From positions 1-64,000 of the forward strand of contig ML991818.1 of NCBI GenBank assembly GCA_010094025.1: 64,000 nucleotides of DNA. The letters are read 5' to 3'. A model generated the notes under the pieces. It searched no databases, had not been told where the DNA came from, and worked only from the letters and a program-made list of their open reading frames with translations. This stretch comes from Viridothelium virens (taxonomy: Eukaryota > Ascomycota > Dothideomycetes > Trypetheliales > Trypetheliaceae). A program made the position numbers and the translations under genes. This document shows positions 34,747 to 45,041 of this stretch, in pieces (the stretch's first letter is position 1; each line of letters begins with the position of its first letter).

Positions 34747-36465
34747 ACTACGATTTTGACCTTCTTCATATTTTTCATCCCTTTTGCTGCATCTACACCG
34801 TTCATGGTGTTCTACCTCATCGTTTATAGGGGTTTCGTGTAATAAACAGCATTATTGTATGAGAAACACATAGAAACTCGCTCAAACGCTTATTGACATC
34901 CTTCTAGCTACTCTATTCTACCTCCCTGCCTGCCTTCGCGTTACTACCCCAGTTGGTGTTTTGACACCACTTTCGGAGGGCTCCAAACTAGCCCTTGAGA
35001 ACTCGCCGGCGAGGTCCTCATTGGCGACAACCTCCTCCACCATGGGCTCAACACGTTGGCGTGAGCGATCTTGTGTAGTTTCTGGACTACCTAAGGCAGT
35101 ATGTTTGGCGTTCTGACTCCATAGTTAGTGCAGATTGTGGTGGAGGAGATATACGTACTATCTGACGTGGTGTTGAAGGTCCCTCACCTCCAAACGCTTG
35201 TCCTGATAGGAGTTTATTAAAGTCCGGGAGGGTGGTTGCAGAATATAGGGAGATGACTTTGAGTTAACCACCCTCCTCCTCCTCTACCTCCCTTACCCCC
35301 TCCTCCTCCTCCCCTGCCTGAAGGCTTACTGGTTTTATGTTTAGCTTTAAGCAGAGGTATAGTAGGTAAGCACTAATCTCTCTCTCTTTCTTGAACATCT
35401 TAGGTAATAGATCCCTGATATGTATTGAAGTATGGCGGACCTAAGGTTGAATATTAAGGGGACTTATAAACCCAGTATACTTACCCTTTACCTCCTTCCC
35501 TGTAGCTAGGGAATGGGTAATTATATAGCCCTTAAAGGGGCTTTTTTAAACCTTCTTATAAAGGGCCTTACCTTTATCACCAGACTTACATATGATGTCC
35601 TAAACCACCCCAATAAAGTTGTCCTAATTATTAAAGAAATAAGGAGGTAAGTTCTCCCAATTAGTAATACTAACTACTTTAAGGGTTTAATATTATAACT
35701 TCCCAGTACCATCTTTATAATATAAAGGTGTTCCTCCGCGTAAACAGCCCTTAAATAGAAGCTTAACAACCTTAATTTAAGCTTTAAGCTTAGGGCGTGG
35801 TAGTAATGGCAGTAATAATTTATTTTCCCAAGCTGGAGTTAAGGATGAAGCTGCTGGGGTGAAGGAGGCTATAATAGGTGCTTAAATTATGTTGTTTATG
35901 CCCGCATGCAGTTTAAAGGCCTTTCTCTTTAAGGTTAATGTAATTAACTCCTGCTGAGCACTTTTAGCCGGCTTCTTCCCGCGGAGGTTATTAAATTGGC
36001 TTATTTAAGGGCGAGTAGCTGCTATGAGGTCGCTTATAGTCCCTACTCCATAAACAGTAGCAGTACTACCAGAGCTCCGTGCTGGCGCCGCCGGCGGTAA
36101 TAATTAGAGCACTACCAGTGGCTGCAGCCTAAGTAGCTCAGAGGGAGGAGACTTAAGGACCTAAGGTTGGGATAAAGGGGGAAAGGAAGGCTTAACCGCA
36201 GAATACCAACAGCACCATGTAAACTTATAAAGCCGCAAGTCTGTAGCATGGCACTGAATACCACACTGCTTTAGGTAGGGGCCATCCCATAAAGGTGCCA
36301 TGGTGTAATACTATAAAGCTTTAGAGGTGTGAGGAAAGGATTCAAAAATTTGTGTGTAAGTAGAATGGAGGGTAACTACAAGGAGGTAGATAAGATATTA
36401 AGCAAATTTGTATGTATATCTCACCTAAAAATCCCCTAAACATTACTAAATCCCTTCATAGTTCT

Positions 36466-36513
36466 AAGGTAGTGCATAAGGTAGTGCATAAGATAGTGCG
36501 CGAGGTAATGCGG
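36466..36513. repeat. 12-bp tandem repeat, four units
   Basis: Four units of the form AAGGTAGTGCAT, the first two identical and the last two diverged. It lies inside the TIR transposon. Confidence 0.85.
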
Positions 36514-36718
36514 GAGGGAGGGTGCGCGCGAGGTAGGGTCCAAAATAGGGAGGGAAACTAGAGGCTGACAAAGGAGGATCAGTAGGGTTATAAGCTAGTT
36601 TTTATATGTTTCTTACCTAATTATCCTGTTCACAAAGTCAACACTCTGTAGAACTCTGGGGCGAGACGGTGATTTAGTTGAAATTTTTCTTAATAACGTA
36701 ATTTAGCCAAATTTTGTA

Positions 36719-36790
36719 GTTAACTGAGTTAACCGAGTTAACTGAGTCAACCTAATTAACCTAATTAACCTAGTTAACCGAGTTGATGTA
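36719..36790. repeat. 9-bp tandem repeat, eight units
   Basis: Eight units of the form GTTAACYKA with small changes, period 9. It lies inside the TIR transposon, just past the end of the readable transposase frame. Confidence 0.88.
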
Positions 36791-36814
36791 GAGAGGGAGA
36801 GGGTTAATTACCCA

Positions 36815-38480
36815 CCTATATATCTACATTAAATCCACCTAGGTCAAAGTTGTTTGGCAGCACCTTGCTGCCGCCGGAAGCGCCAATATTCCCACCTTTT
36901 ACTCCCTGCCCTGCTATAGCTACGTAGTCTAATGGTATCCATAAATCAGCACCATGAGGTGGATCCAACTCTAAGAGAATTGGCTCTATACCTGCAGCTA
37001 CGTGGTTAATAATAACTTGGCGGAGGAGGAGGTATGCATGCGTATAAGGTTGAAGTACGTCTATGGCTGTATAACTATTAACCTTATTTAAGTGAGCTGA
37101 GACAACACCATGCGGCCAACCCTAAGCTATGAGGTTATTACAGCACTAATATAGAGTGTTGGGGGGGAGGTATAAGTTAAGGTTTATAAGGTTAGCTAAT
37201 GTCCTTCTTTTGGCTTACCGCTACTTACTATATGCATGTAGGTGTTCCTCCCATGGGGTAAGGGCTGCAGGATTAACATCCACCTTATAGTTCTCCACAC
37301 CTGCTGCAGCAGGGTAGGCCCATAGGAAGGAAGGCTTCCTGGCTATAGTATGCGCCTGAATTGGTTGCCGCCGTATTTAGTAGCGGTTCCAGACACTTAT
37401 AAACACATGGATCTCACAGCGTAGGATGGGGAGGTAAATAGCAAGGATAACTATTCGCTCCTCCATATGCTTGGAGTAATAGCCAGTGTGGTTAAGCCAC
37501 TTAAAGTAGATCCTCCACCGGCTAATAATACTCCTTGTTAGCTGCATCCACCAGGCTTTAATGCGTTAATTCTGCTTGCTTATGCCTATATAAACCGTCT
37601 TAGAATAGGGAAGGTCACAGTGAAGAGAGGCCTTCTGCACCTCATAATATGCATTACAAAGCATGGTGGTCTTACTGCCTTAATCACAATGAATTATCTC
37701 CGGCATGAAGCTGTAGCCCTTAATAGTATTAAGGTACTACTTACAGACGCTCACCTGGGTTAGAGCACTGATACTAATGTAGATCCAAACAATATAGCGT
37801 GAGTATGCATCTACTGCAGTGTACACCTCAATCCCGTAGTGCTGTAGCTTATAGTGTGCATTAATAGACCAAATATGGTTTAGTCCCTCCACTATAAAGG
37901 GTATATAGTTACGCCCTTAATCCTTATGCCGACAGAGAGGTCCTTAAGGATAGAGACGCTTTAGAGTACCCCATAATTAATCCCGGCTTACATGGATTTG
38001 TAGCTGCGTCTAGATGTGGGTCCAGAGTAGCCGGCGGCCATAGTCTTTAATATGGCCCTTAAGGAGCTCTTGCTGTACAATGGCCTTAATTTGTTGATCC
38101 TCAGCCCCCCTCCCTTCGCCACGTATACGCCGGCGAAGACCTTATGCATACTGAAAGTGTTAAAGGGACCTTAATAAGATGCTCTGGCCCTATGAGCTAA
38201 GAGCAAACAGGATCTCTAAATCAGACTAATTAAGGTCTAAGAATATGAGGGCTACCTGCTCCTCTACCTTTAAGAGGTTTACACTACAATGTCCAAGGTG
38301 TTTTTGACAAGACAATCCCCATTCTGTAAGCCTTTGTTCAATAGTTCTCCGGCTTACATTTCTAAGCTCTTTCTTGACATAAAGCCATTTAATAAGAGAC
38401 GCTGTAAAGGCACCTTTAAGATAGCGGGCGGTAACTTCACCTTTTAATACATCAAAAGCAGCATTCTGAGGGCGTGGCAT
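36815..38480 (-). pseudogene. Degraded transposase of the TIR element
   Basis: The N-terminal 84 codons (38480-38226) are intact and start MPRPQNAAFDVLKGEV; they have a helix-turn-helix-like composition with RRTIEQRLTEWGL. The downstream frame is protein-like to about 36815 but crossed by many stops. Around 37893-37750 it reads LNHIWSINAHYKL then YGIEVYTAVDAYSR, the start of an rve-type catalytic core. Further on it has RISKW-like and CEIHVFISVWNR segments. It is not functional. Confidence 0.7.
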
Positions 38481-38760
38481 GGTAGGACAAAGGAGGTGAT
38501 GTGGTGTAGAGGCTGAATTTGGTGGAGAGGTAGTAGAGGAGTTGGATTTGGGGACGGTAGAACCTCGGATGATGTCGGAGTCAACTCCGAGACCTACCGA
38601 GGTTTCTCCGAAGGTGCGGCCACCCACCCACAGCTCTGAAAAAACTAGAAAAATGAGGTGTAGATAATGAACTAAGACTCTGACATACTGAATCGCTTCA
38701 TATTTTCCAAATTAGGCAGTAGGTAGCTCGAAAAACATGAAAAACGTTGAAGTTGTAGAC

Positions 38761-38841
38761 TTACTAGTAAATTTGGTGATGTTCATGGATTTTGACGTTG
38801 TGCGGGGGTTTTGGCGGAAGTGGCGGTAACCGCGCACCATG
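38761..38841. repeat. Right terminal inverted repeat (81 bp)
   Basis: It is the reverse complement of 34666-34746 with 6 mismatches. The outermost three bases are the least conserved, so the exact end may be two or three bases inward. Confidence 0.9.
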
Positions 38842-38846
38842 CCTGG
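38842..38846. repeat. Target-site duplication, right copy
   Basis: CCTGG directly follows the right terminal inverted repeat and matches 34661-34665. A sixth base matches only with one mismatch. Confidence 0.8.
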
Positions 38847-39433
38847 CAGCTTGGCGCAGATAGCAGCATCAACATACTCCGTGGAACACAAGCGTACGGC
38901 TGGCTCCATCATCTCCAGCATATGGGCATGCGGCAGTCCTCGTTTCTGAAACTCAAGAGTCCAGATTAAGGTGCTGACCTCGCCCAGTGTATTGGTGGTC
39001 ACCCACTCCCGCTGCAGCTTTCGCAGCTTTATGTAGAAGACAAGATTGACGATATCTTCCTGATCTCGCGCAATCTGGCCTGACGGCAGCGCCTGGGTGA
39101 TCTCGATCCAGCTGGTATTGCAGGCGACGGTCAAAAAGTAGTCGGGGGACTTGGGGAAGCTGATTCTGTTGATGGCTTTACGTAGGAGCTGAGATAGAAC
39201 ATCTCAATCCTTTTCGTTCGCTCTAAGTACTCTCTATGCGCCCTCGCTTTTCTGGGAGTTCGCTTATATAATGAAACCAATCAAGTGACTTGGTGCTGAC
39301 AAAAGATCTCAAGCGGAAGCTGGAGTCATCTCCATAGCGAGGCGGGCTCCCAGATTCCACCATGGATATCTGACCACAACACTTGTCAATTCTCTTCTTT
39401 GAGGATGGTATTGCGGACCTCATCACGAACACA

Positions 39434-41584
39434 ATGTATCTGCTACATGCGCCAAGTGTTGTTAATTCCAGGATCCTAAAGTTAGAATGGGTCCCTGATG
39501 AGCGCGTGCAGAAGTATGCCATCCTATCGCACCGGTGGCGCACAGAACAAGGCCAAGAAGTCACCTACACCGATAGTCAGGTCTACCCTTGGCGTTGGCG
39601 GCACAAAGTCTGGATGAAAAAATTAGGGGCAGCGAAGCTGTCTCTGGCATCCAAACAAGCATGCACCGACGGGCTTGATTACATCTGGATTGATACGTGT
39701 TGTATCGACAAAAGCAGCAGTCAAGAACTACAGGAGTCACTTGAATCCATGTATAACTGGTACCAGGGCGCTGAAGTATGCTACGTGTATCTTTCTGACG
39801 TCCCACGACGCAACCTTGAAGATAGTAGATGGTTCAAACGAGGGTGGACTCTCCAAGAGTTGATCGCCCCACGTCACAGTATCTTCTTCGATAGCACTTG
39901 GAAACGGCTTGCAACAAAGGCTTCTCTAGCAAAGATCATCTCCAACATTACCGGAGTGAATGCTGGCCTGCTTCGTCGCTCGCGTCAGCTTGACGAGTTT
40001 ACCATCGCGCAGAGATTATCCTGGGCTGCTAATCGACAGACTACTCGCGTGGAAGATAGGGCTTACTCACTTTTCGGTATCCTCGATGTTAGCATCATTC
40101 CCAAATACGGCGAAGGCTTGAAGGCGTTCCAGAGACTTCAAGAGGAGATAATCCAAAGGTCAACCGATCATTCAATCTTGGCCTGGTATGGTTGGAATGA
40201 ATTGAGTGACATCTTTGCAACGTCGCCTGATGATTTCGCAAAATGCGGCCACATTACTCGCCGAAGATACTTTGACGGCCGTCTAGGCACTTTCCAGATC
40301 AACAACGTGGGTTTGACCATCAACGTGGACTATTTTGAGCAGGAAGATTCCGGATATGACAAATACGGACACGCAGTCTTGAATTGTCGAGATGATAGCT
40401 CTGCTCGACCAATCATTAGCCTTGGCGTGTTCGCCCCAGGAGAGGAGCCCGGGGTATTTTATGTGACTCGCCCCTTCCGGCTGGAGCAGTTGGAGGAGAT
40501 GCGTACGTTGGGTAAAGCTCAACAGCGAACAATACTTATCAAGCGGCATCGTCCAGAGCAGAAAAGCCGTGAAGTAAGGACAGAGCTTAGACTCCAGTTC
40601 CATAATTCAGACTCACAAAACGCGTTGGATGTACTGGAGCACTATGCAGAAGATTGGTCCTCCAGAGGCTCCACGTTTCGGCAGCAAGAAGAAAACGACG
40701 CCACGGGATCTTGGACCTTGCGTCTTGTCCACCGCTGTTACAAAATCGAAGCGCCCATTCTGGCCGGTGTTCAGTTGCGACATTCTTCTGGTGAAATTGC
40801 TTCACTGCTGATTCAAGCAAGATCCAAGCGTTTTGGTGCGAACGCAAGACCTAGCAAGCAACTCTACGGCCCTTCGACATCCAGTAACGTCAGAATGAGA
40901 TTGATTTGCAATAAAAACAGTAAGCAAGGTCTCGAGAACCATTGCAAGTCGTGGAAGAACAACAATCCGAGCGTAGGTTCTGTACCGCCTATGTATACGT
41001 CCTTGCGGCTGGACAAAGGAGGGACGCTTATTGCGGAAGTCGATTCGGAAGACGCCATGGACGGCGAGGCCATCTGCGTCATTCGACTTGCGACTATGAG
41101 CTGGGTGCGGTATGTCTATTCGATCCTGGAACAGAAGGCTCGGTTTTGGCTGGCGTGCGACCTCTGCGGGACAATTCTCCGCCCAGCAGAGTTCGGCGAC
41201 TATCTCTCCCATGAACAACAAATATTCTCATTCTGCTTGGGATTTGCCGTTGCTTGTGGTAAGTTTCACCCAAGTCATTGGTCCTTCTGGCCTGCTGTCG
41301 TGAGCGGTTTGTACATCATCCGTCTACCATATAATCCAGAATCTAGAAAGATAGAGGGGGTTTTCAACATGGTTTCAAAGGGGCTGTGGTTCGGACTGAA
41401 AGCAAAGATGCTCTGGGATGGATCAAACTGGAAGCTCGTGGGTTTAATGGCTCCGCTGGAATCATTCTATTTCAGGCGTCGTTTCCGGATCAAACATTAT
41501 GTGAACTCCCGATCTTTACCGGCCAGGTGTCGCGAAATCTTCCCTCTCCTCGTGTTGATGCTTTGTTGGCTTAAGTTGCATTAA
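39434..41584 (+). CDS. HET-domain (heterokaryon incompatibility) protein
   Basis: A single exon of 716 residues starts at the ATG giving MYLLHAPSVVNSRILKLEW, the usual HET-protein opening; the in-frame ATG at 39383 is less likely. The three HET blocks are present: YAILSHRW near residue 30, LDYIWIDTCCIDKSSS near residue 80, and RGWTLQELIAP near residue 137. After the domain come AQRLSWAANRQTTRVEDRAYSLFGILDV and a long C-terminal part with no repeats that I recognise. HET domains are TIR-related executioner modules that trigger cell death when unlike fungal strains fuse. The start codon lies about 240 bases from the Helitron Rep remnant, so its promoter is next to transposon DNA. No disabling change is visible in the frame. 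Confidence 0.9.
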   Translation: MYLLHAPSVVNSRILKLEWVPDERVQKYAILSHRWRTEQGQEVTYTDSQVYPWRWRHKVWMKKLGAAKLSLASKQACTDGLDYIWIDTCCIDKSSSQELQESLESMYNWYQGAEVCYVYLSDVPRRNLEDSRWFKRGWTLQELIAPRHSIFFDSTWKRLATKASLAKIISNITGVNAGLLRRSRQLDEFTIAQRLSWAANRQTTRVEDRAYSLFGILDVSIIPKYGEGLKAFQRLQEEIIQRSTDHSILAWYGWNELSDIFATSPDDFAKCGHITRRRYFDGRLGTFQINNVGLTINVDYFEQEDSGYDKYGHAVLNCRDDSSARPIISLGVFAPGEEPGVFYVTRPFRLEQLEEMRTLGKAQQRTILIKRHRPEQKSREVRTELRLQFHNSDSQNALDVLEHYAEDWSSRGSTFRQQEENDATGSWTLRLVHRCYKIEAPILAGVQLRHSSGEIASLLIQARSKRFGANARPSKQLYGPSTSSNVRMRLICNKNSKQGLENHCKSWKNNNPSVGSVPPMYTSLRLDKGGTLIAEVDSEDAMDGEAICVIRLATMSWVRYVYSILEQKARFWLACDLCGTILRPAEFGDYLSHEQQIFSFCLGFAVACGKFHPSHWSFWPAVVSGLYIIRLPYNPESRKIEGVFNMVSKGLWFGLKAKMLWDGSNWKLVGLMAPLESFYFRRRFRIKHYVNSRSLPARCREIFPLLVLMLCWLKLH

Positions 41585-44049
41585 ATCCGGTGAAGTTAGG
41601 TACATGTTCGACAGTGGAGCCATGCCGGCCGCAGCCTTTGTCAAAAAAGAAGCAAGGCCAAGTCCAGCGTACTTGAGGCATACCCTCAAAAGCTCGAGTC
41701 TACTTGAGCCACAGGGATGCAAGAAAGTCACCGGTGATCCGAATTCGAGACAACCCTAAAGAAGCTCAGGTTTGCATGTAGTATCTGCAGCATTTGCGTG
41801 ATTGAAATGAGAGTAAAAGCGTACTCAGGATATAGGCATGTCATGCACACCTAATCTTCTGTCTAATGACAAATTACTTACTGATCAGGTTTGTAGACTA
41901 AATGAGAGCCTAGCAAGCTAGGCGTGAGTACGATGGTTTGCTCGAGCGTTGTCTCTGTGCTACCTGTCAGATTTATCCATTCCAGTTCTCTGATGCTGTG
42001 CTCAGGGTAGCCATCAGAAAAAAAATTTCGACATATTGGCGGTCCAACGTGATCTGCGAGTCACCGCTAGAATGGTCGGAAACTAGAACGCTAGCTTCTC
42101 CTCAGTAGGTTATCGATAATACCCCAGATCGTAAGCCCAAACGTGTGGGGAGTTGGTCAGATGCCTCGAAAACCTGAATCGTCTGCCTACACGACAGTAT
42201 CATTAGGAAAATGACCGCATCTGATGACGTTGAAACTAATATTTTCGTGCACAACAACCGTCTCTCTACCGTGGAGTCGCGGGTGATATTTCTAGAGCGG
42301 TGAGGATAATTGTTTGGCCCCAACACCATAAGACTGAAAACGATGAGGATTGTCAAGCGATGAAGGTCAATGTCGAACACTGCGATTCTGTTCGAGATGG
42401 AGAATATTCAACGTGACAGAATCGGCGCTGTTGACTCTAGATCGACCTATTTCCTTGAGTCATGTAAGGCCTAGATTACTCTGGCCAAAGTAGAAGTGTT
42501 AAGGCGATGATCGAGCATAAAGAGCCTGGATGCCTACATCAAAGCATTCAGGTCCAATGAAATTCCACTCACCATCACGTTACGCAAGTGCCGGACCGGT
42601 AGTGAAACTAGATTTGCGCGACTCAGTAGCACTGTTGTAGCACGCGACGTAGTGCAGGCTTGGTTCTGCAAGGCGTCATCCAGATTTACGCCGCCAGTAG
42701 ATGTCATAACCTGGCGAGGAATAGGCACGGAAGGCTAGATCCCAGGGTTTGCTGCCGTAGAGTGTTCCCGTTCTCCATACAACCGCCACAACTTTGAGAC
42801 ATTTCGTTGATGGAACCTAGACGCTCAACAGTGGCGTCTACAACGCGTCTTTCGGTCGTGACGTGGGCATTCTTGATAATTGTCTTACGCTGGTAGCCAG
42901 TCATCCATGGCAGAAGGGTGACGCGTCTTGTGGGGTAATTCAGTCTCTCCAGCGGTGACGCTGATCATGAGATGGACATGAAATCCGGGAGACTCCCGTT
43001 GGTGTTGCTGCCGCTGGCTTGGCAGAATGTGAGACATGTGGAGGCAGATCAGAGCGGGCGCTGCCACAACTGAACCAGGAAAGCAGGGGCCCGTGGAGCA
43101 CCGATGTCTTTGGATCCTCATCTGATGGCTGTCGCAGAATTGCTTTGCCCCGCAATCCGATTCGGCCGGCATCTTGTGGTAGTGCGGTTACTCTGAGCTT
43201 ACTTTGCTTTGAGAGGCGGAGAGTTGGGATGATTAGGCGACCAAGGGCAAGGAACCAACAACCCTTGAAAAGCAGGGACGACTCCATCGGCCCTTCCAAA
43301 CGTTCAGCCGCCGAGGAGTTAGCGCTTCGAGTGGCACAGTAATTAAGGATTTCAGGGTCCGCACAGACAGTCGTGGAGATGATCTACAGTTATCAAAGTT
43401 ATCTGCCACCAGACCCGAGAATCTCTTAGAATGTTCCACGGCTTCCATCTGCACATCACTGTAACAGTGCAATTCTTCAGGTATATGCTGTGCATGTCTC
43501 GTAGGAAACAATACATCTGTCCAAGGTACCAATTGCTTGGTGTGAGCTGATAATGAAGCCGAGTGATGAATTGAGCGTGTAGCTTGAAGCTGAATTGGAT
43601 TTTATCTTTGTTCAAGTATCAGGAAAATCAATATATAAGGTATTCCATACAAAGCGTGGTCATCACGGCGACCGGCCGCCGATCACGAAAATTGCAGTGA
43701 AGGCCTGACGAGCTTTGCCTCAGAACTATAACGCCACGGCAAAATCTCTTTTGATCAATGCAATGAAGTGCTTCCCCTCCGCTGCGACCGCTTCTTGGGC
43801 CCCACTTTTGCTACATTTGCGAGTGGTTTCGAACGCGTAGCAATGCAACACCTCTTTGGTTGGAGGCGTTTGCATCAGCATCAGCATCAGCATCAGTGTT
43901 CCAACTGCCAGCCTTGCTTGCTCCTTAATATCTGCAGGTGCATGAAGTACCGCTGCCACTTTGCTCCTTCCATAGGAGCAGACGGCGGAGGCGGAAATTA
44001 GACAAACTAATTGGGTTCCTTTCATTTTCCCCTTCCACTTGCAGCGCTT
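41585..44049. other. Gene-poor stretch
   Basis: About 2.5 kb with no supported gene. Frames up to about 119 codons on both strands (for example minus 42940-43299) lack motifs. It contains the CATCAG repeat listed below. The right end is the 3' flank of the BTB gene. Confidence 0.45.
43873..43896. repeat. CATCAG microsatellite, four units
   Basis: Four perfect hexamer units. In the minus strand this would read as alternating Leu-Met codons in a frame of uncertain status. Confidence 0.95.
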
Positions 44050-45041
44050 TCAGACCGGTAGTCCACTTGCAACCTTGTATAGCTCAAATGCAAGAGGGGC
44101 CAAATCCCGGACCGCAGCTTCCACTTCAGCCTTGACTGCGAGTCTTGGGTTCTCCCGAAAGCTCTGCAGGACGACGTCGCGCAGACCCCGATCTGTGTCG
44201 ATCGTAGAGCAGTAAACCTCCTCCAGAGCATCAGGGAATTCCGCACAATCCCAGTGCTGTGCAACCTGCACTTCGAATTTTCGTCGTGCAAGAGCTTTAA
44301 GTCCGGGGATATCATATCTATTTGTCAGGGGTTAGCTTGTTAAATCATTCAAGGTTGAAACTAGGGCTGCCACTCACTTGTCTGCAATGGCGTAGACTTT
44401 TGCGTGCAGAACCAGGTTGGGCTCTTTCGTAGCCTGGACTGGATCAGAGGGCTCGAATTCGAAGTCTTCTCCTTCGTCCGAGGGTGATTGCGAAGATGAA
44501 GGAAATTCTGTGGGAGCTTGCAACTGCTTGCTTTCTGAATCATCCTCCGGTGGGGTCAATGGCCGATCAGGATCGAACTGCGGAACTGGATTCGTTGCAG
44601 CGCAAGCCAACAATGGATCCTCAATCATAGAAAGGTTAAGCTTGAGTGAAGACGAGGCCCTCCTCCGTCTGCTTTGGCTAATCCTGCGGTGGGCGAAATT
44701 CAGAGACGTTCTCCTTTTGGGAAGGTTCAAGTAGTCAAGGTGATAAAAGTAGTCAACCATGTGCCTAACACATTCTTCGTCGTCTTCGCTGAGATCAATG
44801 ACTCCAGTGGTTGATTCCTTGAATGGATGGTTGCATGCGCCTTCAAAGAAGCCAGATCGGGAACAAATGATGGCCTTATGGACAGCAAACTTCTGTTGTC
44901 CACATGAGACTGTTAAGTCGGAGTATTTGCCACCTTCCAGCAATCTATGGGGCTCATAAATTAGTAGCTGCAGTGCAGTGAGTTCACCTGTCGGACTTAC
45001 GTAGCCATAGCGCGCATTAAATCGCTGTGCGATGCTTCCAT
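44050..45041 (-). CDS. BTB/POZ domain protein
   Basis: Three exons (45041-45001, 44944-44378, 44317-44050; introns 56 and 60 bases) give 291 residues. Residues 14 to about 80 are a BTB fold: LLEGGKYSDLTVSC, FAVHKAIICSRSGFFEGAC and FKESTTGVIDLSEDDEECVRHMVDYFYHLDY. A Ser/Glu-rich insert of about 90 residues follows, with poly-basic and acidic patches. The chain then returns to VLHAKVYAIADKYDIPGLKALARRKFEV, the usual helix after fungal BTB domains. Such small fungal BTB proteins are thought to dimerise and some may act as Cul3 adaptors, but targets are unknown. Both splice sites were needed to join the conserved halves. The long insert between the BTB core and its C-terminal helices is the only unusual point. 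Confidence 0.85.

Larger units (their letters stand above)
34666..38841 (-). mobile_element. 4,176-bp TIR transposon with rve-type transposase
   Basis: The element is bounded by 81-bp terminal inverted repeats with 6 mismatches and by a CCTGG duplication. Its coding strand is minus. A helical N-terminal piece (38480-38226) is followed by an integrase-like (rve/DDE) domain around 37900-37400, readable as GIEVYTAVDAYSRYIVWIY, and an RIKAWW block. The rest is AT-rich and crossed by many in-frame stops, so the copy is dead. The damage looks like RIP. Fungal elements of this transposase group are widespread. I cannot decide between an IS3EU-like and a Ginger-like assignment; the 5-bp duplication does not settle it. 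It inserted into an already present Helitron. Confidence 0.85.
33110..39190 (-). mobile_element. Helitron remnant, split by a nested transposon
   Basis: A RepHel-type protein is recognisable in pieces on the minus strand. The Rep part (about 39190-38847) has PDYFLTVACN, the spacer pattern ending LPSGQIARDQ, and the two-histidine HUH motif in EFQKRGLPHAHML. After the inserted element, homology resumes at 34660 with PGPEHEP and runs through RFIAPYNRRLSQRYSACINVE (34500-34380) and MDEIKQYIGTLY (34246-34010). It ends with the helicase P-loop GPGGTGK near 33290-33260 and ALAVASTDIA near 33200. Helitrons move by rolling-circle replication. This copy is broken by several frame changes and stops. The Rep side is cut off close to the HET gene and neither natural terminus was found. 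Confidence 0.82.
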
